DNA of 64,000 bases. Source: NBLH01 sp050296515. Lineage in GTDB: Bacteria; Bacteroidota; Bacteroidia; Bacteroidales; NBLH01. Position numbers and translations under genes: made by a program. A model generated the notes under the pieces. That model made no database searches and was not told where the DNA came from. It saw nothing but the letters and a program-made list of their open reading frames with translations. Numbering within the stretch: the stretch's first letter is position 1; each line of letters opens with the position of its first letter. The DNA lies in NCBI GenBank assembly GCA_050296515.1, contig JBNKRJ010000021.1, positions 148,849-212,848 on the forward strand. The letters are read 5' to 3'. Below are positions 1 to 7,945 of this stretch, in pieces.

Positions 1-818
1 GAATAAATATTCAGCGATTTTCGCCAGATGGTGACTCCTATGACTTAGAAGCATATATTTCGGCACTCGACAAAACCAAACCAAAATTGGTTTATTTCGA
101 GGCTATTTCAAACCCGATGCTAATTGTTGCTGATGTAAAAGCAATAATTGGGGAAGCTAAAAAACGTGGAATTATTACAATTATCGACAACACTTTTGCC
201 ACACCCTATTTATGGAAACCTCTTGAAGATGATGCGGATATTGTTGTCCACAGTGCAACCAAATATCTTTCTGGCCATGGTAACATTTCAGCAGGTGTTC
301 TTTGCGGAAATAAAAAAGAGTACTTGCAAGCTGCTATTGAATATAGAAAGTGGGTGGGACACATGATAAGTCCTGATGACGCCTATCGTTTAAACACACA
401 ATTACATACATTTGAACTTAGGGTAAAGCAGCAAATGGAAAGTGCATTTAAACTGGCTAAGTTTATGGACAATCATGAAAAAATTGAAAAGGTAATTTAT
501 CCTGGATTAAGCTCTCATCCAACCCATAAAATTGCTTCTGAATTATTGAAGAATAAAGGTTATGGTGCGATTATAACTTTTCAGCTTGCCGGAGCAACCA
601 ATGATACAAAAAGGAAAAACAGCGAGCAGTTTATTTCAAAAATTACTGAACATTTTGACCTGATTCCTACCCTAGGTGATGTTGAAACCATATTTATGCC
701 TATTGATGCTGTTTGGGGCGATAAATATCCATTTCCAGGCACATTAAGATTATCAATTGGTATTGAACCTTATGATTATATTGAAGGAGTTATTTCGAAG
801 GCTCTTGAGTTAGTATAA
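1..818 (+). CDS. Cys/Met metabolism PLP-dependent enzyme (partial, 5' end outside window)
   Basis: The reading frame is open from base 3, so only about the C-terminal 271 residues are visible and the true start lies upstream. The protein is a fold-type I PLP enzyme of the Cys/Met metabolism family (cystathionine gamma-synthase/lyase, methionine gamma-lyase, O-acetylhomoserine sulfhydrylase). The PLP lysine sits in SATKYLSGHG (codon 261-263), preceded by IIDNTFATPY, which holds the cofactor-binding Asp. The C-terminal GTLRLSIGIE carries the substrate-carboxylate Arg. The residues that would separate lyase from synthase lie in the missing N-terminal part, so the exact reaction cannot be assigned. 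It converges with the M4 protease gene. Confidence 0.9.
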   Translation, partial: INIQRFSPDGDSYDLEAYISALDKTKPKLVYFEAISNPMLIVADVKAIIGEAKKRGIITIIDNTFATPYLWKPLEDDADIVVHSATKYLSGHGNISAGVLCGNKKEYLQAAIEYRKWVGHMISPDDAYRLNTQLHTFELRVKQQMESAFKLAKFMDNHEKIEKVIYPGLSSHPTHKIASELLKNKGYGAIITFQLAGATNDTKRKNSEQFISKITEHFDLIPTLGDVETIFMPIDAVWGDKYPFPGTLRLSIGIEPYDYIEGVISKALELV

Positions 819-870
819 TCGGGAATGATTGGTTGGATCGTTTCCTATAACTTTTATCTGCAAAATAGCA

Positions 871-928
871 GGAAGACCAAAGTCGGGAGTCAGAAGTAAA
901 TCTGGCTCCCATTAAACTTCGGTCTTCC
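871..928. terminator. Nested hairpin between convergent genes
   Basis: GGAAGACC (871-878) pairs perfectly with GGTCTTCC (921-928). Inside it, AAGT pairs with ACTT and GGGAG (885-889) pairs with CTCCC (906-910). It lies between two convergent genes, so a bidirectional terminator or RNA-processing hairpin is plausible. There is no clear U-run on either side. Related sequence (CGACTTCTGGCTTCG) follows directly, suggesting an intergenic palindromic repeat. Confidence 0.45.
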
Positions 929-949
929 GACTTCTGGCTTCGAGCAGAA

Positions 950-3900
950 CTATTTCTTAATAAATCTTTCTTTATAAATATTGTCTTTATCAATAAACTC
1001 AATGATATACATTCCTGATTCAAATGAGCTAACATCTAATCCGTCCATTAACTTATCACCCTTAATGAACATTCTTTCTGCACCTTTTGTATCAACAATT
1101 TTAACCATTACTTCAGATAAGTTTCCTGCTTCAATTCTTAAGATATCATAAACAGGGTTAGGGAATATCTTAAGCTCCTTATATCTGAAACCTTTAATTT
1201 CATTATCCGAAGCAAAACCTTGCAATACATATGATGAAGACATTAAACCATTTGTGAGACAGAAGTTAGTTGATTCTGAAGAACCGAAAGAGCCTCCTGA
1301 AGCCAGTACTTCTGAGCCATTTGTTAAGCTGTAGCTGCCACTTCCATAGCTGCAGCAAATACCATCACCATAAGAATCATTAATAATGAATGTATAGCAG
1401 CCATCTGCAAGACAATTAGTTGCAGTTACTGTTGAACCATCTGGCTGGCTTCCATAAGTACCACCTGAAGCAACTGTAGCTCCACCATTATCTTTAATTG
1501 TCCAACTTGTTTCTTCTGGATAATTGTCAAGTACTATTGTTAATGTAACATCCGTACAACCACCTGTGCTTCCTAAGATTATCTCAATGTTATCAATCGT
1601 AATATCACTGGTGTAGTTTGTTCCGGTAGTTCCAAAGAATTTTAACTGAACATTTCCACCTGCATACGATGCCAAAGATACACTGGCTGAGTACCAGCTA
1701 TTTCCTTGATCCCCCGATTTAGTCCAAATAGTTGACCAGCTTCTGCCTTCTGGTTTTGCTCGTAATTCGAGGGTTCCCATTGCAGTTCCATACATATGGT
1801 AATCAAAACTTACAGAAGGATTTACATCAGAAGGTATTGCAAAACACGGGCTGGTTAAACCTGCAGTTTTACTTGGGAATCCTGTTCCATTGGTTGATGA
1901 TTCGATGTACATGTAATAGGTTCCATCACTTGCAGCTGATGGTCCAGTACCAGAAGAAGGAGTTCCGCTTGCATCACGGGTCCAGTTTAAATTATCACCG
2001 GTATCTTGTGTCCATAAACCAAGTCCGCTTTCAAAGCTTTCTGAATATGGGAAGGATGAAACGGTATTAGTACATTCACTAGTAGGATCAAGCGTGGTAA
2101 CATTTATTGATGAACTTGCAGTTGATGTGTTGCCTGCAGCATCTTTTGCAATAACATAGAATGAATATGTAGTAGATGCAGTTAAGCCTGTTATGTTTGC
2201 AGAAGTGCCTGTCACACTACTGTACAACGAACTATTTCTATAAACATCATATCCTGTCACACCGACATTGTCAGTTGAAGCTGTCCAGTTTAGAACACAA
2301 GAAGTTTGAGTTATACCAGATGCTGAAAGGTTTGCAGGAGCAGTTGGATCTTCTGTATCTCCACCACCAGTGGTAATTGAAACAGTATAATCTTCTACTT
2401 CACCATAACTGAATGTTTCGCATTCTGTTGGAGCACCGTTATATTTCATTGAAACTCGCAAGCGAGTAATTATTTCAGCTACACTTGGAACAGTTAGTGT
2501 TCCACTAACAGTTGTATTACTCACTGAACCAGCATCAAACACTAATTCATTCGCGTCTGAGAAATCACCATCACCGTTTAGGTCAATCCAGATTTTCCAG
2601 TATTCGTTGTACGAGGAGCTTCCAAAGCCAGGGGTCAAAGACACGCCGTATGATTGACCAGCCTGTAAATCAATAGTTTGACCGGTAAAGTTTGTATAAC
2701 CTGCTGCACCTGAAGTATTGGTGAAACTACCAATTCCTACACCAGCAATCCATTCATAAGATGAATTGTTTCCTTTAGAGGTACAGTAAGAAGTATTGCC
2801 ATATTCAGAACCAATACCAACTGCATACATGGCATTAGTTGTTTGGATTACCTCATTTGAACCAGCACCATACAAATCCTCAGCAGATTGTATAGCAGCT
2901 GTTCTTGCATCTGCATATTGTGAACTGGCACTTAAATAAACACTTTCCATTCTGTATGCAATTGCTGCAGCTTTATCAATTCCAATACCTGTTACATTAA
3001 AACTGTCACCATTGTCGTTTGTACCTGATTTACCTACACTCAAAATATAAAACCAATGGTTCAATACTCCACTATTATAATGTACTCCACCATTGTCAGC
3101 TGAACCAGTATACCAGTTTGTTCCTAAGTAAGTGTCGGGCTGACTGTAATCATTAGGGTTGCTCATTGAACGAATTGGCCCACCAATTTCTTCACCAATT
3201 AGCCAGATACTCTTACTTGGATCGGCATAATATTCAACGGCGGCCGCCCAAATATCTGAAAAGCCCTCATTCATTGCACCAGATTCATAAGAGTAGTTCA
3301 AGTTACATGTATTCTCTGTAATAGCATGTCCAATTTCATGAGCTACCACATCAATACAAGTAAGTGGCTGAAAACTAGTTCCATCGCCGTAAGTCATTAC
3401 AGAGCCATTCCAGAATGCATTGTCCTGATTAGAATAACCGTATTCAACAAGGTCAAAGTGCACATAATTCTTAATAGTAGCACCACTGTTATCAAAGCTA
3501 TTTCTTCCATGCTCCGAAGCCCAGTAATCCCAAACTTTTTCTCCGCCCCAATGTGCATCAAGTGCAGCATTATCTTTGTCTGAATTATTATGCTCTGCTG
3601 AAGTCCAGTTATTATCATTATCGGTAAAATCTACAGCACTGTTGTAATTAATCCCCATATTCATATCAAAAGTCTGAACCTTTCTGGTGCCCGATTCACG
3701 TAATCGATAAGAACCATTGTAGCTATCGGTGGTAATTGTTTGGGTTCCACTATACCTGGTAGCTGCTGTTCCGTTTGCATCTGCTAAAATAGAATAGAAT
3801 TTCTTGTATTCTTTGGCGATGTTAGTAGCAGAATGGTTATGGTTAACATTGTTGCAATGCTTAATAATGTCATTTTTGTTAACAATCTTTCCTGTTTTTG

Positions 3901-4525
3901 CATCAACATAAATATAGCTTCGGCTTAATGGTCTTTCGGCATAAATATTGAATTTATAGGCAAGAACTGGCTTTAATTGTTCATCCCTATCATTACTTAA
4001 AAGATTTTGAGCTATCACTAATTCCCCTTTAGGATAAAAAGTTCCTGCCTTTTCTGTTTTCTTAGCAAATTCTTCATTCTCAGGGTCCTGCCACATGTAT
4101 TTCTGAGCGCCAATATAACTCATTGCTTTGCTTAGCGCAGCTTCCTCAGATAATGTTGGTGTAGTTTTGAATCCATTGTTCAGTAAAAGATATTCTCCAT
4201 TTAAGGATTCAATTTTACCATTTCGTTTATTTACAGTGTAAATTCCATGCTCAACTTTTACTCCATTGTAATACTGTTGGAATTTTTCATGGGTAAAACC
4301 AATGTTGTCAGTTTCACTGGCAATTTGTTTTAATTCGTCTTTACTTTGGGTTAAAACATAAGTTCTAAGAACAGCCTCTGAATTAGCTGCTGCTTTTGTG
4401 TTAGCCGTATTCAACTTTATGAACCACGGCGTTCCGTTTTGGCTAACAAAACACTTTTCAACCACTTGTGCATTTATGGCTGACATTAATAAAAAGCACA
4501 CAATTAAAGGTAAAATTCTTTTCAT
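950..4525 (-). CDS. Secreted M4 (thermolysin-like) metalloprotease with T9SS sorting domain
   Basis: A 1191-residue secreted protease. Order: signal peptide (1-19), FTP/PepSY-type propeptide (about 40-220), M4 catalytic domain (about 255-570), GEVEDY domain (motif near 707), fibronectin type III (about 725-815), MAM-like domain (about 820-985), a Cys-containing C-terminal domain, and a type A T9SS sorting tail (about 1110-1191, starting at FPNPVYD). Zinc ligands are H396 and H400 in HEIGH and E420 in NEGFSD, with catalytic E397; D424 is also conserved. The family is made as an inhibited zymogen. The sorting tail predicts export through the outer membrane by T9SS and attachment or release at the surface. 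Likely role: extracellular protein breakdown. The set of accessory modules is long for the family but usual in Bacteroidota. Confidence 0.95.
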   Translation of the reverse strand: MKRILPLIVCFLLMSAINAQVVEKCFVSQNGTPWFIKLNTANTKAAANSEAVLRTYVLTQSKDELKQIASETDNIGFTHEKFQQYYNGVKVEHGIYTVNKRNGKIESLNGEYLLLNNGFKTTPTLSEEAALSKAMSYIGAQKYMWQDPENEEFAKKTEKAGTFYPKGELVIAQNLLSNDRDEQLKPVLAYKFNIYAERPLSRSYIYVDAKTGKIVNKNDIIKHCNNVNHNHSATNIAKEYKKFYSILADANGTAATRYSGTQTITTDSYNGSYRLRESGTRKVQTFDMNMGINYNSAVDFTDNDNNWTSAEHNNSDKDNAALDAHWGGEKVWDYWASEHGRNSFDNSGATIKNYVHFDLVEYGYSNQDNAFWNGSVMTYGDGTSFQPLTCIDVVAHEIGHAITENTCNLNYSYESGAMNEGFSDIWAAAVEYYADPSKSIWLIGEEIGGPIRSMSNPNDYSQPDTYLGTNWYTGSADNGGVHYNSGVLNHWFYILSVGKSGTNDNGDSFNVTGIGIDKAAAIAYRMESVYLSASSQYADARTAAIQSAEDLYGAGSNEVIQTTNAMYAVGIGSEYGNTSYCTSKGNNSSYEWIAGVGIGSFTNTSGAAGYTNFTGQTIDLQAGQSYGVSLTPGFGSSSYNEYWKIWIDLNGDGDFSDANELVFDAGSVSNTTVSGTLTVPSVAEIITRLRVSMKYNGAPTECETFSYGEVEDYTVSITTGGGDTEDPTAPANLSASGITQTSCVLNWTASTDNVGVTGYDVYRNSSLYSSVTGTSANITGLTASTTYSFYVIAKDAAGNTSTASSSINVTTLDPTSECTNTVSSFPYSESFESGLGLWTQDTGDNLNWTRDASGTPSSGTGPSAASDGTYYMYIESSTNGTGFPSKTAGLTSPCFAIPSDVNPSVSFDYHMYGTAMGTLELRAKPEGRSWSTIWTKSGDQGNSWYSASVSLASYAGGNVQLKFFGTTGTNYTSDITIDNIEIILGSTGGCTDVTLTIVLDNYPEETSWTIKDNGGATVASGGTYGSQPDGSTVTATNCLADGCYTFIINDSYGDGICCSYGSGSYSLTNGSEVLASGGSFGSSESTNFCLTNGLMSSSYVLQGFASDNEIKGFRYKELKIFPNPVYDILRIEAGNLSEVMVKIVDTKGAERMFIKGDKLMDGLDVSSFESGMYIIEFIDKDNIYKERFIKK

Positions 4526-4855
4526 AACGTAATTATTTTGGTTTATGACATAGCAATTTATCCCTTAAAAATACCAATTCAAAGTTCAACGCATAGAAAT
4601 ATGTAAATGTGTAATCATAAAGCAGGATTTCGTCAACTAATGGAGTAAAAATGTAAAATTCAGGAGTCAAAAGATCAAATAATGGAGCAAATAGATCTAA
4701 AACAATATATTCTAATTGATTAGATAAAGAAGGACTGGAGGTATTAATAAAAACTTCAACTCTCAATAGCAAAGAGAATTGTCAAAATGCATTAGTCGCC
4801 ATCAAAAGATTTCTTTTCTATAAAGATCCAGGTTCTCAATAAGCTATGAAGCAAA
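4526..4855. other. Intergenic region, no gene seen
   Basis: This AT-rich spacer lies upstream of the minus-strand protease gene and downstream of the minus-strand nitrilase gene. It contains an open frame of 79 codons on the minus strand (4533-4772), but its translation has no recognisable motif or start context. No hairpin or promoter was convincing. Confidence 0.5.
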
Positions 4856-5593
4856 CTAACAATTAATTACTTTGCCCTCCCAATTATTGCCACCCTTTTT
4901 TACTAATAACAAGCCGCTTTGATCATGATCAATTGTGCCAATTAGTCTCCCCTCTGTGTTCCAAAATGCACTTTTGCCAGCAGCCTCAGTGTTCCAAACT
5001 TTACCACCAAAATTGGACATTAATATGTTCATAGAGTGTCTTTTAGCGTAAGTACTGAGATTTGAATACGCTTCAGGAATACCGTTTTTGCTAAAAAAAA
5101 TACTGGGCAAATAAATTGTAGAACCTGAATTACAAGCATTTCCAGCATGCTCAGGATGGTCTATATCGGCACAGATGGCTAAGGATAGCTTTTCACTTCC
5201 TAGTCTAATTTGAGGATTGTAATTGAATGATGACTGATAAAATAACTCCTCTCCTGTATGAAGAAATTGTTTGGTGTATATTTCTGTTTGATTATTTGGC
5301 ATTATTACAAATGATCCAATATACAGATTTCCGTCAACCTTAACCGGTGCACCTGCAATAATAACGATATTAAACTCTTGTGCTAATTTTTCAAGCTGAT
5401 TAAGTCTTGAGTCATTGGGTGTAAAAGCAAGATTTTCAGCATTCTCTCTATCGTAGCTAGTTATTGATAATTCAGGGAAAGATATAAGTTCAACCTTGTT
5501 TTCAACGGCCAGTTTTATAAATTTATAATGCTCATTCAGATTGTAATTAATGTCACCCTGTTTTGGAATAATTTGTGCTGCAGCTAGAATCAT
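4856..5593 (-). CDS. Carbon-nitrogen hydrolase (nitrilase superfamily)
   Basis: 245 residues with the complete nitrilase-family catalytic triad: E41 (FPELSITSY), K108 (YTKQFLHTGEE) and C141 (LAICADIDHPEHA). The family hydrolyses amide or nitrile C-N bonds through a cysteine thioester and is cytoplasmic. The HTGEE segment after the Lys is a typical second glutamate. Substrate cannot be assigned; branch members include omega-amidases and carbamoylputrescine-type amidases. It is short for the family (usually 260-300 residues) but complete at both ends. It lies 15 bp downstream of the pentapeptide-repeat gene on the same strand, so the two are likely co-transcribed. Confidence 0.85.
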   Translation of the reverse strand: MILAAAQIIPKQGDINYNLNEHYKFIKLAVENKVELISFPELSITSYDRENAENLAFTPNDSRLNQLEKLAQEFNIVIIAGAPVKVDGNLYIGSFVIMPNNQTEIYTKQFLHTGEELFYQSSFNYNPQIRLGSEKLSLAICADIDHPEHAGNACNSGSTIYLPSIFFSKNGIPEAYSNLSTYAKRHSMNILMSNFGGKVWNTEAAGKSAFWNTEGRLIGTIDHDQSGLLLVKKGGNNWEGKVINC

Positions 5594-5608
5594 TTTCTTT
5601 TGTTTTAG

Positions 5609-6178
5609 TTATTCTATTACAATTTTGTATTTGGCTAGCAGACCTGGTAGACCGTTAACTGAGAACCTTGCCCCATTAACATTATTCATCTCAGGATCAA
5701 TCACATAGTTAAAAGCATTTCTGAAATCGGATTTCTCCAGCCGTGTATTTTCAAAGATTGCCCCTGATAAATCACAACCATTGAAACTAATTCCGGTAAG
5801 ATCTGCTTCAACATAATCTACTTCTTTCAGGCTGGTATTTGTAAATCTGCAATTTGTTAAAATCATTTGATAAAAAGATGACAAATCCAACTGACAATCA
5901 GTAAATTCAATCGAAAAAAGGAAGTTGTTACAAGTTTCGAAATGCACACCCACTACTTTGCAGTTTTTTAAGCGAACATCCTTAAATGCAGTATTAGTTG
6001 TATTTATCATTGTTAAATTACAATTCTCAAACTCGCACTCCAAAAATTCAACATCATTTAAGTTGGCGTTTTCAAAATTGCTATCAACAAACACACAGTT
6101 TTCATAGTTTCCTTTTTCAAATTTGGTGTCTGAATAATTTAGATTATGAAACTCCTTATCAACAATAAGCTTCGACAT
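5609..6178 (-). CDS. Pentapeptide-repeat protein
   Basis: 189 residues built largely of A(N/D)LXX-like pentapeptides (for example FENANLNDVEF, ANLND, ADLTGISF, CDLSGAIF), which fold as a right-handed quadrilateral beta-helix. No signal peptide or membrane segment. Family members include gyrase-protecting Qnr proteins and many of unknown role; nothing here indicates which. Cysteines recur at equivalent turns (FLECEFENC, LKNCKVVG, FTDCQLD, LTNCRFTN, FNGCDLSG), giving a stacked cysteine ladder as in other short members. It is the first gene of a probable two-gene unit with the nitrilase-family gene. Confidence 0.88.
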   Translation of the reverse strand: MSKLIVDKEFHNLNYSDTKFEKGNYENCVFVDSNFENANLNDVEFLECEFENCNLTMINTTNTAFKDVRLKNCKVVGVHFETCNNFLFSIEFTDCQLDLSSFYQMILTNCRFTNTSLKEVDYVEADLTGISFNGCDLSGAIFENTRLEKSDFRNAFNYVIDPEMNNVNGARFSVNGLPGLLAKYKIVIE

Positions 6179-6281
6179 TTTTATTTAGATTAAATGAAAG
6201 GCAAATATATCTAAATATCCAGAGCATTAATCTAAAAACACCTGTCTTTTTGTTATACTTGCAGACTAATAAAATAAGATT

Positions 6282-6977
6282 ATGATTGGGACCCTTGTTA
6301 ATATCGCCACGATTATTGTAGGAACTACTTTAGGATTGTTACTAAAGTCAAAACTTCCTGAGAGGCTTGTAAAAACGGTGTTTCAGGCAATTGGTCTATT
6401 TACTTTGGCTTTAGGGGTTATGATGTCACTAAAAATCAGCAGCTTTCTGATTGTGGTTTTCAGCCTGGTGCTTGGGGCAATATTTGGAGAATTGGCAGAT
6501 CTTGAAAAAGGAATGGAACAATTTAGTGAGCGACTTAAGTCAAAGATAAAAATGGGTGGCGAACGTTTTTCTGAGGGACTACTGACTGCATTTTTGCTTT
6601 TTTGCATGGGTTCAATGACCATTTTGGGGGCATTTGATGAAGGTATGAAAGGTGATACCACATTATTAATAACAAAATCGGTAATGGATGGTTTTGCAGC
6701 CATGGCCTTGTCTTCGGCATTAGGAATTGGTGTTGGATTTTCTGTGGTTCCGTTACTTCTTTACCAGGGAGGTTTAACCATTTTTGCCAGCTATCTTGGT
6801 GTTTTTTTTACTGAAACCATGATTAATGAGTTAACTGTAGTTGGAGGAATCCTGTTAATTGGACTTGGAATTAACATTCTTGAAATCAAAAAGATAAAAA
6901 TATTCAATATTCTTCCGGCTCTGCTATTTGTAGTATTTTTTACCTGGGCAAACGGGTATTTTAAGTTTGGTATTTAA
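6282..6977 (+). CDS. DUF554 family membrane protein (YdfK-like)
   Basis: 231 residues with about seven hydrophobic segments. The N-terminus MIGTLVNIATIIVGTTLGLLL and the internal GSMTILGAFDEGMKGD and SALGIGVGFSVVPLLLYQGGLT are typical of DUF554, a conserved inner-membrane family of unknown transport function. The length matches the family. It stands alone and converges with the next gene, leaving only 11 bp between stop codons. The start is the first ATG after the promoter region, consistent with the family N-terminus. Confidence 0.88.
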   Translation: MIGTLVNIATIIVGTTLGLLLKSKLPERLVKTVFQAIGLFTLALGVMMSLKISSFLIVVFSLVLGAIFGELADLEKGMEQFSERLKSKIKMGGERFSEGLLTAFLLFCMGSMTILGAFDEGMKGDTTLLITKSVMDGFAAMALSSALGIGVGFSVVPLLLYQGGLTIFASYLGVFFTETMINELTVVGGILLIGLGINILEIKKIKIFNILPALLFVVFFTWANGYFKFGI

Positions 6978-6988
6978 ATAATACAAGG

Positions 6989-7927
6989 CTATTGTTTTGA
7001 GTATTTATCTCGCTTTGAAAAAAGTTCGTGTTCTGTATCATAAAACTCTTTAGAGTCAGATCCAATATCTAGTTTCTCATTACCTTTTAACCATTTAAAC
7101 ATCTTTGAATCATAAAAATAATAGCGATTTCCCGTTTTAGTGGTCCTATTATAACTGAACACAAAAACCAATTCACCATCATTAAAATAATATTCTTCTG
7201 TAGTATTAGTTGCACTATTTGCAGCAACTATTTTTTTTAGTTCATCTTCTTCATAATAGCTTATTAAAATGATATTGGCTGAAACTTTTTTGGTTTTTGT
7301 CAAATAAGCTTTTGCATTTTTATTTATTTGAGCAAACCACTCCCTTATTTGCTCAATGGCCACAGCTTCATCAAACTCTTCACTTATTTCATCAACGTCT
7401 TCAAAAGCCTCACAATCATGTATTTTACCATCTCTGGCAATTTTATAACACAAGTTAGTTGTATCTGCTCTATCCAAAATCATTCCACCAAACTCTTGGG
7501 CTTCCTCTTCCGATTCCGCAGGCCGGTACCACTCCATTACATGAAAAAATAAAACACGATTTTGTTCCTCACATTCAAAGCTGATCTCTGTTGTCCAATT
7601 CCAGTCCCAGTCTGAGTATTCATGAACAAATGTTATATCAACAAGCTTTTGTTTTTTGTTAAAACTTGCAAGGTATAATTCATCATCACCAGAGTTATGT
7701 ATAGCAGTGCTATATTTAATTCTAACAATGGTATAATCTCCTATTTCACAAACAGTACCTTCTGCAATATTAATCTCCGTTTCTTCATCTGTATTTTCAT
7801 CAATATGATTAGGATTGGTAAGAAAATCAGGGACATTTATATCCGGATTATGATAATTGAACTTTAGTTGCGCACTATTTGTCAGTGGCAGCATAAAAAT
7901 GCCCAGGATGAAAATTGCTTTTACCAT
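6989..7927 (-). CDS. Secreted protein of unknown function
   Basis: 312 residues, not recognised. An N-terminal signal peptide is visible (MVKAIFILGIFMLPLTNSAQ) with cleavage probably after SAQ, so the protein should enter the periplasm. The mature part is rich in Glu and Asp and mixed alpha/beta in character. It ends in a Lys-rich tail with repeated aromatic segments such as YYFNDGELVFVFSYN and NRYYFYDSKMFKW, which resemble motifs in Bacteroidota toxin-antidote-like repeat proteins, but this is weak. It lies 18 bp downstream of the helicase gene on the same strand and may be read through from it. Confidence 0.7.
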   Translation of the reverse strand: MVKAIFILGIFMLPLTNSAQLKFNYHNPDINVPDFLTNPNHIDENTDEETEINIAEGTVCEIGDYTIVRIKYSTAIHNSGDDELYLASFNKKQKLVDITFVHEYSDWDWNWTTEISFECEEQNRVLFFHVMEWYRPAESEEEAQEFGGMILDRADTTNLCYKIARDGKIHDCEAFEDVDEISEEFDEAVAIEQIREWFAQINKNAKAYLTKTKKVSANIILISYYEEDELKKIVAANSATNTTEEYYFNDGELVFVFSYNRTTKTGNRYYFYDSKMFKWLKGNEKLDIGSDSKEFYDTEHELFSKRDKYSKQ

Positions 7928-7945
7928 GGTATCTTAACGAAAACT

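Noticed and set aside
4533..4772. 79-codon open frame on the minus strand
   Set aside because: No family motif, odd composition and location in the upstream spacer of the protease gene; treated as chance.
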